Assembly: GCA_032622095.1 (NCBI GenBank) | Contig: CP136064.1 | Coordinates: 171,188,310 to 171,252,309 of the forward strand | Length of the DNA: 64,000 nucleotides | DNA from: Siphonodentalium dalli | Lineage: Eukaryota > Mollusca > Scaphopoda > Gadilida > Siphonodentaliidae | Reading direction: 5' to 3' | Part shown: positions 23,762 through 35,143 of the stretch, piece by piece | Position numbering within the stretch: position 1 is the first letter of the stretch | Layout: each line of letters begins with the position of its first letter | Made by a program: the position numbers and the translations under genes | The notes under the pieces: generated by a model | The model's input: the letters and a program-made list of their open reading frames with translations, nothing else | The model's database searches: none | Told to the model about the DNA's origin: nothing

Positions 23762-26080
23762 TGGTACATAAATTCCAAATGCTCTTGATTTTAATAACAA
23801 ACAAAAAAACAAAAAACAAAAATTCTTTTACCCATGTAATTATATTTTATTCATGCGCCCCCTAATAATCCTCAGTTCATTGAGGGTATGGGGTATACTG
23901 TAGATGTATAGATACCGGTATATGATTGGACGACTGCCATTTTGGACTCCATCTTAGATAAACAGATCACGTTGAACATTATCAGAGGATCCATACAAGT
24001 AATATATACAATATACACTGTACTCAATGTGGTGGGATATATATTATTGGGCGTTCAAAAACTTGGCCAGTAATTAAGCCTTAGACTGAAAATGAGAAAT
24101 GAATGAACATCCTTTTGTTTAAGAGTCAATATCAATTTTGGTCAAAATTGATGTCCTCGGTGGATGATGAGTGCACAATACAACGTGTGGATCCCAACTA
24201 TTGTTCCTAGTGTGCATCTCCATCACTTTGATAACATCCACACACAAATAAGCGTGATGTTCGGGTATATATGTATGTAATGGGCTCATTAATGGCCAGA
24301 TTTGACCAAAATGGCCTGTCCCCAGGAAAATTTTACAGGCTAAAATCGAAATTTCGATATATTAACTACATGCCACCGAGAAAATCCTCTGGCATATCAT
24401 TAGTTTAGTTCTTGATATGAACTACTGTCACATATACACCACCCAAGATTGAACTTAACTAAGTGAAAATTGCTCAGAAACTTTGTACCTCAGCATTTTG
24501 TCTCTCATGTAACGAAGTGCTATTTACTTGACATAATGACGTATCCCTGATATTTATAATCTCCGTATTTTGTGCTCCGTGACACTGTGTATGTCACAAT
24601 ATCAGAAACGCATGTCGTCTGAATCAAAAAACAACTTGCGATAACACAATTATATAATAGGTATGTTGACCCCCTCGCGTACTTTTCAAAGTCGTCTTTT
24701 AAATAACGCATGTTTGTTCGCTATAACATATGTATAATTATGTTTCAAATAAATGTTTCGGAAGCCACTGTGGTGTATTTTATACTTCCCTGTTTTCGCC
24801 ATACTGGAGGGAGAACTCACTGAATGCCGTGACCAGAATGGTCTGTACATCTCTACTGTAACGTTCTCTGTTGTAACAAGCCAAAACGTTACAGGAGAGA
24901 CCAATACTGTAACGAAAGGGAAAGGATGCTGTTTACAGAGGCTGTTTGCGCGTGAACACATGCAACACCAAGCTGAAATATCTAGAGGGTGTAACTGGGG
25001 TCTTGTTCTTCTTTCAGATTACAAAATGTGTTTGATTTGAAAAATATTATCATTTTCGTGCGTCGATGTTTTGAATTTTCGTTACATGAAAGATATGTTT
25101 ATGTTACATTAAAGATGTTCTTATGTGGTAAGTCGATTTTTCATTTCATGTGATTGTTATGAAACCATGATAGCCGGGAGAAAACATCAATTATAACGAG
25201 ACTGTTACTTTTTATTAGTTATTCCTTCGGTTGCAACATGATTCGGTGTACGATCTAACTCAAATCGAGTGGCTGTTACAGTAAATACAACAATTGTTAT
25301 CCAGAGGACATGCCTGTGGCATTTAATAATTTTTCTCTTTTCTTTGCCGCGGAAATATATCACACGATATACATAATATTTAATTGGTTATGTTTGTCTT
25401 TCAACTCGAACTATTTTTCTGGTTTGGATAATAGTAACCTTTCTAGTGTTAAATTTGGGAAATTAGTGTTACACGAGGGATATATGTATGTTATAGTAAG
25501 GATATTGATACGTTGGGAGTTGATTAGACGTTAGGGGGACGTCTTTTAAACAATATGGCCATGGGGTAAAATGTATTATAATGAGTTCGCTAAGTTATAA
25601 TAATCACGCGTGCCAATTCCTTCACGATATCATGTACGCTCTTCTGAAAGCATGTGTCCGTTACATTAAATACATCCAATGCTATGTGTACGATCTGCCT
25701 GAGTTTCCTGATGCCTCAAAGTTTCCAGTGTGCCGGGAAATATATCACATGATGTGCCAATGATTGAGCAATACTTTATTTATCATTCACCTAGCAATAG
25801 TTCTTTGATTTTAAAAATATTACGTTTTCTAGCGTTGAGGTTTTGGCTTTATTGTTACACGAAAGATATTATTAAGTATAGGTTAAGTATGTTCGTGTAT
25901 GTTATGTCGATATTTTGTTTCAGGGAAGGCTTCCGAACTACGACAGTAGGAAGTAAATATATATTATAATGCTTTTCGTTCCATATAGAAATGAATTGTG
26001 TCACGAACATTGAAAACAATTAGCGGAACTATGAGGATTCATCAATTGAAGTCGGTTACACCACTGAACATTTCTTTCAG
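23762..26080. other. No firm gene; LINE 3' flank and diverged repeats
   Basis: Bases 23790-23825 are an A-rich tract that may be the LINE tail. A hairpin CTGTAACGTT/AACGTTACAG lies at 24857-24895. Three diverged copies of one module occur at about 25030-25150, 25430-25520 and 25795-25925 (gtgttacacgaaagatat-like phrase). The open frame at 24753-25040 has no domain. A pyrimidine tract (tttctttcag) ends this stretch and may be the acceptor of the following gene. Confidence 0.45.
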
Positions 26081-26419
26081 AGATACTAGCTGTGAATGTG
26101 ACAGTGAGAGTGGTATTGGTAAGGGTCGTGCATTTAAAACTGCTAGTTTTGAAAGCCAGGTGAGCGAGACAGCACTGGTGGTAAAGGGGAACAGGATGCA
26201 GAAGTTTGTGTTGAAGATAGGGGTGAATCGGTAAGAGTTGCCCCTTGCGTTGAAGTTATTTGTGAGAACGTAGTTCCGAATAAGATATATGTTATTGATG
26301 AGAGCGACAAAGTTGCCGAGAATGTAGTTGTGCAAGTTGCAAAGAAATTCGAAAAGCGTATTGTGGCTCGGAGGAATGTGAAACGGTGTGTAAAGAGAAC
26401 AAGTAATGTGAGAGGTGAA

Positions 26420-27292
26420 TATGGGGCGCCATCCCTGCAAATATTCGTTTTCGGAGATATCTCCTTGGATCCAAGCAGATATCTGCTCGCATTATTGAGA
26501 TATCTCTTCGGTTTCAATGAGATATCTGCTTGGAATATGGAGATATCTCCTCGGAAATATTTTCAAGGAGATATCACCTTGAAACCGAGGAGATATCTCC
26601 ATAATGCGAGCAGATATCTGCTTGGATCCAAGGAGATATCTCATTGGACCCAAGCAGATATCTGCTCGCATTATGGAGACATCTCCTTGAAATATGTTCA
26701 AGGAGATATCTCCTTGGATCCAAGCAGATATCTGCTCGCATTATGGATATATCTGCTTGAAAATATTTCAAGGAGATATCTCCATATTCCGAACAGATAT
26801 CTGCTTGGATGTATTTCGAAAAAATGGAAAAAAACGTATATGTACTGACTACTGTGGAGAAATCATTAATATTTCATGGCCGCGGTTTTCCAAGGAGTTA
26901 TCTCTGCTTGGAATATGGAGATATCTCCTTGGGTCCAAGGAGATATCTCGTTGAAAACTATTTCAAGGAGATATCTCCATAATCCGAGCAGATATCTGCT
27001 TGGATTATGGAGATATCTCCTCGGTTTCAAGGAGATATCTCGTTGGAAATATTTCAAGCAGATATCTCGTAGTTGCGATGAGATATCTTCTAGGATCGAA
27101 GGAGATATCTCCATAATCCAAGCAGATATCTCCTTGGATCCAAGGAGATATCTCCATAATGGACCATATTCCAAGCAGATATCTGCTAGGAATTGCAATT
27201 CCAAGGAAATATCTCCAGGAAACCGAGGAGATATCTCCGAATTACGAGGAGATATCTCCGAAAACGAATATTTGCAGGGATGGCGCCCCATA
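26420..27292. mobile_element. 873-bp foldback element built from GATATC palindromes
   Basis: Perfect 45-bp terminal inverted repeats (26420-26464 and 27248-27292, beginning tatggggcgccatccctgca) are flanked by the 6-bp direct repeat GGTGAA (26414-26419 and 27293-27298). Between them are about 28 copies of GATATC, mostly as 12-bp palindromes GGAGATATCTCC and GCAGATATCTGC, joined by linkers that are often palindromic too (ttggatccaa). An approximately 80-bp non-palindromic spacer (about 26810-26890) lies in the middle. This is the layout of foldback transposons: tandem-repeat arms around a spacer. No transposase is present. The length is exactly 291 codons and both flanks are in the same frame. 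Confidence 0.92.
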
Positions 27293-27317
27293 GGTGAAGG
27301 CATATGTGATGGAAGTA

Positions 27318-28150
27318 GGATTGCAAGGGGTGAAGAGATACGCGAAGAGGTTGAGCAAGGTGGTAGCGCGGTTAATGAATGTTGTGAGTCGAGCGGTGTG
27401 CTGGTAGGGGATTGAGTGTGAGAAGATGGAGGTTGAGGAACGAGGTAGCGTGGTTAATGAATGTTGTGAGTCGAGTGGACGTGTGCTCGTAGATGTGGCT
27501 GTGAGGGATCGGGAGATATGCGAGGAGACATGTAATGAGATAGTGGTTGAACAAGGTGGTAGCGTGGTTAATGAATGTTCTGAGTCGAGTGGTGTGCTGG
27601 TAGATGTGGTTGTGGGGAGTCGGGAGATATGTGAGGAGATGGAGGCTGAGGAATGTGGTAGCGTGGTTAATGCATGTTGTGAGTCGAGCGATGTGGTCGT
27701 TGAGGGTGAGGAGATATGCACGATTGCGGAGGCAGATCCAGTTTGTAGCGAGATTAGCGCGTTTGAGTTTGATGTTGCAGCGGAAGTGGTTGTGGGTGGT
27801 GAGGAGATATGTGAGCAGGTGGAGGTCGAGCAAGGTAGCGTGGTCAGTGAAAGTTGTGAGCAGAGTGGTGTGCGCGTCGATGTGACTGTTGTTGATGACG
27901 ACATAGTTGATGGAAGCTGGGTTGAACATGATTATTGCAAGAATTATGAGTCGAGCATGCACCAAGGTTCACATGTAGAGGTTGCCGCGGAAATACGGGG
28001 CGAGCAGATATGTAAGAAGACGGTGGTTGAGCAAGGTGGTATATCGTGGTTAATGAATGCGGCGTGCAGGATCCGGGTGTAGTTTTTGGAGATGGGGAGA
28101 TATGTGAGGAGATAAAGGCTGAGAAAGGTAGAGGCGTGGTTGTAGAGGTA
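27318..28150 (+). repeat. Coding tandem repeats of about 100-115 bp and longer variants
   Basis: Units begin near 27333, 27424, 27535, 27640, 27811, 28018 and 28107. The core is agcgtggttaatgaatgttg, then tgagtcgagtggtgtgct and gggagatatgtgagga. Units 4 and 5 carry extra unique stretches (for example ADPVCSEISAFEFDVAAE). The block is clearly richer in G and codon-like compared with its AT-rich surroundings. The array keeps reading frame within units, which argues that it evolved under protein-level constraint before the frameshifts. Confidence 0.85.
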
Positions 28151-28473
28151 GGTCCGATGAGTGAGTTTTGTGCGAATGGAAAGGCAGATAGCATGATTCC
28201 TGGTGTGGATATATAAGTACGTACTGGTTGAGTATCAGAAATCCATATACCCTGGTATTGTAGAAGAAATGTCTGAGCGTGAATTGCTTGTTAAATGCAT
28301 GAAACGCGTTGGCGTTAAATATTCTAACTGCTTTTGCTGGCCGAAAAAATGTAATGACTTCTTGGTATAATTATGATGAAGTGATCTCGTTTATTCCAGA
28401 TCCACAACTGATCGAGGTGTCTCATTCACATTTCGCTGTTGGGGAATGTGCGTGGCCCGAGACTCGGCGATGA

Positions 28474-28973
28474 GTAAACTGTTTAAAAAGTTATCATTAC
28501 TTCACCTCACTAATATACTTTTTTGTATATGTGAATATAATCACACGTCCCTAGAACAATTGTGGTCAATTTTTGTTCTGGGGACCTGTGAATATAATGA
28601 AGGTGGAATTCGTGCTTGTAATGATGAATTCGAACAACGTGCATCTGGATAGCTTATCTAACACCAGGAACATGTACTTATATTTATGAAACACGGACAT
28701 GCACTTGTTTTAATTTATCTCAACCGAGCACAAAGCTAAACGAGACAGGTATATACGAAAGGGATTCAAATATACAATGTATGCTAATTTACATGTATCC
28801 GGATAACTCCATAGCATATCCATGTCGTACGTTACTCGAATCTATCACAATAGTTTAACCTACACACAATATTCTTTATCCTTACATATTGTCCAGTACG
28901 CGGGCATCTCTTCACCACATAGTTGTATTATATTTAAACACAAACGAATGTTAGTGTACGTTCATATTATTTC
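28474..28973. other. No feature recognised
   Basis: AT-rich sequence downstream of the Cys-repeat pseudogene, with short open frames and no domain. It ends where repeat copy B starts. Confidence 0.4.
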
Positions 28974-31157
28974 ATTACGCCACCGTAGTGTGGTGTTTCT
29001 AGCTTTTGGTTTTTTGATATCGCATGGTCGATCGATAATTCACTGGGTGATTGTACATTCGGCAAACCTCGTCAGATTCCGTCACCGTTTCATCGTACCG
29101 ATAATTACGAGAGTACAACTAAGATTGGCACATGTGTTTACGTCACCGGTGTAATTGTGGGGACATGCTTCTATTATGAAGGTTTGCTATCCCGAAGGTC
29201 CGCTATTCCGAAGGTTCTCTATTCCGAAGGTTTTTGTTATTTTTAGGTTAATTCTATATTTTAAAGTATTGAGACTAATTTGAGAGGGTTCATTTTCACA
29301 AAGATTCTTTATATGGAGTGTGCGCTCACATCCGAACTGATCATGCGCGCACACCGATACAGATACAGGAGGAAATAACTTAACTTAGAACATTAAATGT
29401 GATTTTGTTTTGTTTTCGCTGGTTTTCTTGAGATTTTATGTCATTACGTGGGCCCATACCTTTGAATTCTTGGCATATACTATGAATGTTGTGGTATATA
29501 TGGACCCTCCCGCATTGGGACATGACATGGGTTCAGTTGACTTAAGTGGTGTTCTGTGTGTGCTCCAATTTGGAGTTCAATATTTTAAGGGCCAAGTTTA
29601 GAATTTTATGGGTCCATACCTTTGAACTCTGGGCATATAATATGAATATTGGGGGGCATGTCTCTATTCCGAAGGTTCACTATCCCGAAGGTCCACTATT
29701 CCGAAATTTCTCTGAATGTTCGCTATTCCGAAGGTTCACCAATCCGAAGGTTCGTTATTCCGAAGGTTCTGTGTTCCAAAGATTTTTTTTATTTTAAGGT
29801 TAATTCTATATTCTAAAGTAACGAGAGGGTTCATTATCACGAAGATTCTTTTTATGAAGGAAATAACGTAAAACATTAAATGTGATTTTGTTTTGTTTTC
29901 GAGGGTTTTCTTGAGTTTAATGTCATTACGTATGACCTTATTTCTCATTACATATTCACGCCAAGGAGCCCACACAATTGCTATGTTACGATGCGATTTA
30001 ATGTGATTATGTGTGACCTAATATCTCAATAATCTGAGGCAAGAGTACGCCTGCTAAAGGCGAATTATAACAGTTGGGGGTATAACGCTCAATAAATACT
30101 GGAGGCTATAACAAACTGCGCAGTAGAATATCGCTGAATGGACGAGTATGAGATGAGCCTAAATGCAATTGTGACTTTGTTTGAAGGCCCACTTAATTTT
30201 CGAGTCATTAATTTTTTATAGTATATACGGTTTTAATAACAATTTATGCCATAAAATTTGAATAAACTACTATAATTCATCACCATTTGAAAGGCAGAAT
30301 ACTTCTATCTCCTAGTTTGAAACACCTTCAAAATACCGCGTCGTATATCTAGCAATTAGCAACCAACATGTCCTCCTCGGCTTTCCATAGAATTCAACGT
30401 AATTTGATACTTATGGGTATTTGTGTCCGGGAAGTGTTTTGAACGGGTCAAATCGTGACCCCGACCTGACCTTGACCATTAAAACTGTCAATGCAAGGTC
30501 AATTTGGGTAAAACGGACAAATTTCGGCGAAATTTGATACCTAGGGATACTTTGGTCCGTGGAGAGTTTTGAACGGGTCAAATCGTGACCTCGGCCTGAC
30601 CTTGACCTTCAATATGGCCAATCAAAGGTCAACTCGGATAAAACGGATAGATTTCGACGAAATTTGATACCTATGGGTACTTTTGTCGGGGGGGGGGGGG
30701 GGTGTTTTGGACGGGTCAAATCATGACTCTGACCTTACCTTGACCTTCAAAATTGTTAATTAAAGGTCAAGTTGGGTAAAACGGACGGATTTCGACGAAA
30801 TTTGATACCTATGGGTAGTTTTCTACGGGTGGGGGTGTTTTGGACTGGACAAATCATGACCCTGACCTGACCTTGACTTTCGAAATAGTCAATTGAAGGT
30901 CAAATCGCACCTTTCACCGGAAAGCAGATGGGAAACAGCCCGGGTGAAGTCGGGCCTATCAGCTTGTGTAATAAAGAAGACAGTTTGATGAAAGTAATGT
31001 ATGCCACGAGAAACGGGAAAACTTGAAATATGGAAGTACGCAAATTTCCCGCATAAAATTTGAAAGCTAGTTTATAGAATAATTGTATTATTATTTATAT
31101 TTATGGCTAATAATACGATCTTGGTGGCGTTACCATTTCTGACTATGGTTTTCTTGT
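28974..31157 (+). mobile_element. Interspersed repeat, copy B (2.18 kb)
   Basis: Near-identical to copy A at 18408-20580, in the same orientation 10.57 kb downstream, with the same tattccgaaggtt clusters (29184-29233, 29664-29771) and AGGTCA-rich four-unit array. Differences are scattered substitutions, a longer G run (about 30689-30702) and an extra agaaacg near 31010. The high identity implies recent duplication. Confidence 0.85.
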
Positions 31158-31217
31158 CTGATAAAGCAAAGGATAGAGTGTTCACCCGACTATAACCAAT
31201 GTATATCGTGTAACGAC

Positions 31218-32839
31218 AATTTATTACGCCACCGTAGTGTGGTGTTTCTAGATTTTGTTTTTTTTGATATCGCATGGTCGATCGATAATTCACTGGGTGA
31301 TTGTACATTCGGCAAACCTCGTCCACAGGGCGAATGCATTGTGGGGCTTTTATTTATTTATAGAGTTGGAAATTCCGTTTATTTAAAAGTCGGAACTACG
31401 CGACCAGTAGGCCAAGTCCAGTAAAACGGTTCGTTATAGGTGCTGGTTGTTATTGTTATTTTAACGGAATTCTGAGTTGGTCATTCGCGAAACCAATATA
31501 TTTTATATTCTATAATTAAAACCGTGGGTATATAATATATGATCCTCTTTATGGATATTGTAGGAAGGTAAATTTAGCTAAAGTGGTGGGATATTGCAAG
31601 ACAACACATTTCGGTTTGCGCTATAACTGCTCAATGTTTTAAGGTGTTACACAACGTCTGATAAAAAGAGTTCTATCTGGAATATTCACACAATTTTCAG
31701 ATAGAACATGCATAGAGTAAACATAGTCCTATCGGAATATCGTAAAGTAGTTCCGTTTAATTCGGGATTAATTAACCCTCAGACTGCCGAAACTGCCGAC
31801 AATAAATTCGCTTGTTTGTGTCCCCCGAAAATCAAACTTGCCTGTTTAGAGGTCCCATTTTCGTGGCTAATGGTGATAGAATCACAATTTTTCAGTCAAG
31901 TTCATGGATAAATTACATTACACTTAATCGGCTTATGTCCGCGGCCATAAACCTGCGTTTTGATAACAATTTATTTGAGACAAACTGTTGCGCGGGTATC
32001 AGTCGGCGCTTATCGGTTGAAGTTATTATGATCGTGCAGCCTGCACGTGCAACAAGTGTTCAAATACAACAGAAAAAAAAATACTATGTCAAATAAATAA
32101 CGTGATCAATGGACAGACACGTTTCATTTCCGTGGGACACGAAAAAGCGAATTTAATGTCGTCAGTTTCGGCAGTCTGAGGGTTTTAATTAATCTCCTTT
32201 ACGATATCCCGATAGGACTATGTTTACTCTATGTTCTCTGACAAAAAAATGGTGTGAATATTCCCGATAGAACTATTTTTATCAGACGTTTTGTAACACA
32301 TTAAAACATTGAGCAGTTAGCGCAATTTTCTGAAATTTCGGACTATTTCGTCTATAAAAATACGATGAGCAACTGAAAATGTTTTTCAACATTCTGGAAG
32401 GGGTATATGTCCATGGTATATATGTTTAAAATTTCACGCATAAACTATGACAGATAACAAAGTTATAATTAGTTTTATAGGCCCACCATAGATCCCCTAT
32501 AATAAACGCATGCCTCCGTAAGCACATGGCTTTGCTGTGGATACTTTCGTTCCCAGCATGCATCATTCTCGCTATCTGTAAAATGTCTATGAACAATGGC
32601 TGCATGTGCCATGCACTCTTAGCTTTGATCCGCATTTAGAAGCATTCTGGTGTGGCGAATGAGAAACCTGCAGTAATTTATAAGCCGTAGTTCATTGTAA
32701 TAATTTGAAGAATTACTTGTCTTAACGGAATTCTGAGGCGGTCCATTCATGTAACCAATATATTTTATATTATGATTTATATTTATGACTAATAATACGA
32801 TCTTGGTGGCGTTACCATTTCTGACTATGGTTTTCTTGT
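31218..32839 (+). mobile_element. Copy C: same ends, unrelated interior
   Basis: Bases 31221-31322 match the first ~100 bp of copies A and B up to 'ggcaaacctcgtc'. Bases 32771-32839 match their last ~65 bp (tttatatttatg.ctaataat to ttttcttgt). The intervening 1.45 kb differs. It includes an internal direct repeat (31453-31515 and 32718-32775: taacggaattctgag ... aaccaatatattttatat) and the long inverted repeat at 31616-32325. It may be a family member with replaced interior, or two solo fragments that happen to be correctly ordered. Confidence 0.6.
31616..32325. mobile_element. 710-bp element with long inverted arms
   Basis: Left arm 31616-31800 (ttgcgctataactgctcaat ... ccctcagactgccgaaactg) and right arm 32159-32325 (cagtttcggcagtctgaggg ... 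gagcagttagcgcaa) are inverted copies with moderate divergence, around a spacer of about 360 bp. This is a foldback or long-TIR MITE. The open frames at 31708-32096 lie inside and show no domain. Confidence 0.8.
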
Positions 32840-33419
32840 TTACTATGGTATTCAGTTAACAATATTCGTTATACCATATGTGTACTAAATGTGTAAAAAC
32901 ACAGTTGGGCATTTATTATGAAAAGAAATTCCACAAATTGAACCTCGTTTTATATTATAGCCTGTATATATGCTATGCGCCTTTTTTGTCAATCGTGTAA
33001 TCTTTACTGTACACATAACGCACATCATATATTGATATAGAAATACGCGTCAGAAAACATCATTAAGTATTTGGGACATAAATTCTCGCGAGAATCGCCA
33101 TAATATTGAATTTGCACTGATGCCAGTACATGATTATGATACCTAGATGTATACAAATGACATTTCGCATATGACTGTGTCAGTTGTGTAACGTTGTGGT
33201 CCTTACTGTAACAAAGCATATTCCTACATCGTATACCAAACGTCAGATATCTTGATTGTGTAGTTCGTCGCTGTATTTTATTTATGAATAACAGGTTTTA
33301 TCATCTTGTTAGCATATTTCGTAACTTTGGATTTCGACATGACTTTTATACAGAAATTTATCAGAAATTGTCCACCCCGTAGCAAATATGTGTATTTCGT
33401 GTAGCGCTGAAGTCCTTAA
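32840..33419. other. No feature recognised
   Basis: AT-rich sequence with no exon-like signal; ends at the TTAA preceding the next MITE. Confidence 0.4.
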
Positions 33420-33913
33420 AGGCACGTGAGGCCTTAGTTGTCGAAAATATTCATATTTGTCCCAATCACCGTATACAGACAAACATTAAAACGCATACAG
33501 TTTCGTTCATATATACCATGACCATCGCGTAAACAGCATGTTATCATAAAGATTTACTATATTTTACCTAAGCAAGAGCCTGATTGTGTTACAGAAGACA
33601 ACACAATGCTGCTGGCTAATCACACACAAATTGCATAAACGCTCTTTATTCGTTCCATATCAGGAATTCACCAACAAAGAACGCTCTTTATGTTTACCAT
33701 CATAATATAAACAAACACCAGAAAAGTTACTTTTTATGCTTTTATTTACATAACAATGGTCAAAAATATGACAATAACATACTGTTTATGCGATATGTCT
33801 TATTTGTTTACGGACAAAGTCTGTCTACATTTTGTTGTTCTTTCTGCTTGTGGCGGTTTTTGACGGGTGGAATTATTTTCACAGGATACCCACCGCCAAG
33901 GCCAACCGTACCT
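33420..33913. mobile_element. TTAA-flanked MITE, copy 2 (inverted relative to 6594)
   Basis: A 494-bp element between TTAA at 33416-33419 and 33914-33917. The ends aggcacgtgaggcc and ggccaaccgtacct are an imperfect inverted repeat. Read on the minus strand it aligns with 6594-7102, sharing gcggtgggtat, gtcaaaaaccgcca and cataaacagtatgttattgt segments. Non-autonomous piggyBac-like family member. Confidence 0.78.
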
Positions 33914-35143
33914 TTAATCGTGTAACACATATTATTTTGTCATCTATAAATGAAACGTTATATATTTCAATTCCAGTTTTGTTCAATATTTGGTGGACAA
34001 GGAGTGTCCAATTCAATATTATGTTATAAAGTGTGTGACATTTAATTATCTTCATTTAATAAAGTTTAATGTTGTGTTGAAATTAAATTTTTCTGAGAAA
34101 AATGTGTTCCATTGTGGCCCCCATTGAAAACAAGCTATACAAAGGGTAAATGTTTTCTCGATCTATGCATTACCGGTCAATACTCAATTCGGATCAAAAA
34201 GTACTCAAATATCTCTTTTCTGAAAAATGATATACCAGATGATAATACTGTTACAGAAGAGACATAATTTCCAGACATCCACCATTCATAGCATCATAAA
34301 ATATCAGTGCTGGATGTTTAAGCTCGAACTTCAGTCGTTTCTTCCAGTGCAATAGCTATATATCTCGAAATGATAACAACTTTCCCCATTATCGGAACTA
34401 AAAAAATCCCATGTGGCATATCTGTAATTTTGACCAAAATTGATATTTACTCTTAAACGAAGTTATTCCGAATTTTTGATAATTCCGGTACAAATTTATT
34501 CAAATCGACACCGGTTGAGCGTGGAATCATTAATCGAACAGACCTCAGAGTCAGAGTGCAGCAGATATATTAACAGATAAAGGTTTTACACACTGACAAA
34601 CAACCGTTAATTCAATTGTTTTGTCGCACATGCTTATGTTATAGGTTAGAATATCTTCTTGATTAACGATTTCCTAGTTTTTGTTTATGAAAATCATTCG
34701 ACAGAAACTTTTCGAACAAATATTGAACTAAGTTTTCAAACGTAACGCAACGCAACGCGCCAAAAACAAGTGCCCGCTGCCACCGCGGTTAGGCGCGGTA
34801 GGCGATACATACGTCCCACCACAGGCACTTTGTAGAAAACAGTATTTACATAATATATAATATATAAGACAAGGCTAGACAATGTTCGGTTTCCGATTCC
34901 CTAAATTGATTGCATTTCTGACTCACCGAACCGATTATCAATATCATGGCAAACGGCATTGTCGCTTGTTTTTCTTCTTTCAAAAGTGAATAAAAACCTC
35001 CATACACTGTCTAATGCAGCGGAATGTTTAAAAACAACTTTTGTATGCTTTGAAGTGAGAAAATTGCTTCAAATCAAATCACTAACAGTAACATGCACTC
35101 CACGACCACGGTTGGTGAGTATCGGAATACGATATAGGGATTC
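33914..35143. other. No gene recognised
   Basis: AT-rich sequence. Bases 34420-34460 (ttttgaccaaaattgatatt) recur inverted near 24110-24160. Nothing else supported. Confidence 0.4.

Larger units (their letters stand above)
26081..28473 (+). pseudogene. Decaying gene with Cys-containing acidic tandem repeats
   Basis: I do not recognise the family. After an acceptor-like tttctttcag, one frame reads DTSCECDSESGIGKGRAF. After a shift near 26165-26195 it reads QDAEVCVEDRGESVRV up to NVRGE, where an 873-bp transposon intervenes. Beyond it, about seven acidic repeats of 33-38 residues follow (core GSVVNECCESSG..VDV, then EICEE), broken by shifts near 27415 and 28042, to a stop at 28214. In a third frame from 28212 comes YVLVEYQKSIYPGIVEE ... 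CFCWPKKCNDF, and after another shift near 28362 WYNYDEVISFIPDPQLIEV to a stop at 28471-28473. From memory, that last block resembles a short C-terminal domain ending many invertebrate and fish multi-domain proteins. At least four frameshifts point to a pseudogene, but indel-type assembly errors are possible. Confidence 0.7.

Noticed and set aside
24753-25040. 95-codon frame with a hydrophobic start
   Set aside because: No domain, no splice or polyadenylation context, and an antisense frame of similar length; likely chance.
26450-27290. CRISPR-like array
   Set aside because: Regular short palindromes invite the idea, but linkers are not unique spacers, the array has transposon ends, and the window is eukaryotic.
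26330-27904. Several long frames on both strands across the GATATC array and on the minus strand over the Cys repeats
   Set aside because: The palindromic array reads open on both strands, and 27242-27904 minus is the antisense shadow of the coding repeats.
18408-31157. LTR retrotransposon with 2.2-kb LTRs
   Set aside because: The direct repeats are LTR-like in identity, but they lack TG...CA ends, and the 8.4 kb between holds a LINE fragment and a host-like pseudogene, not gag-pol. No primer-binding site seen.
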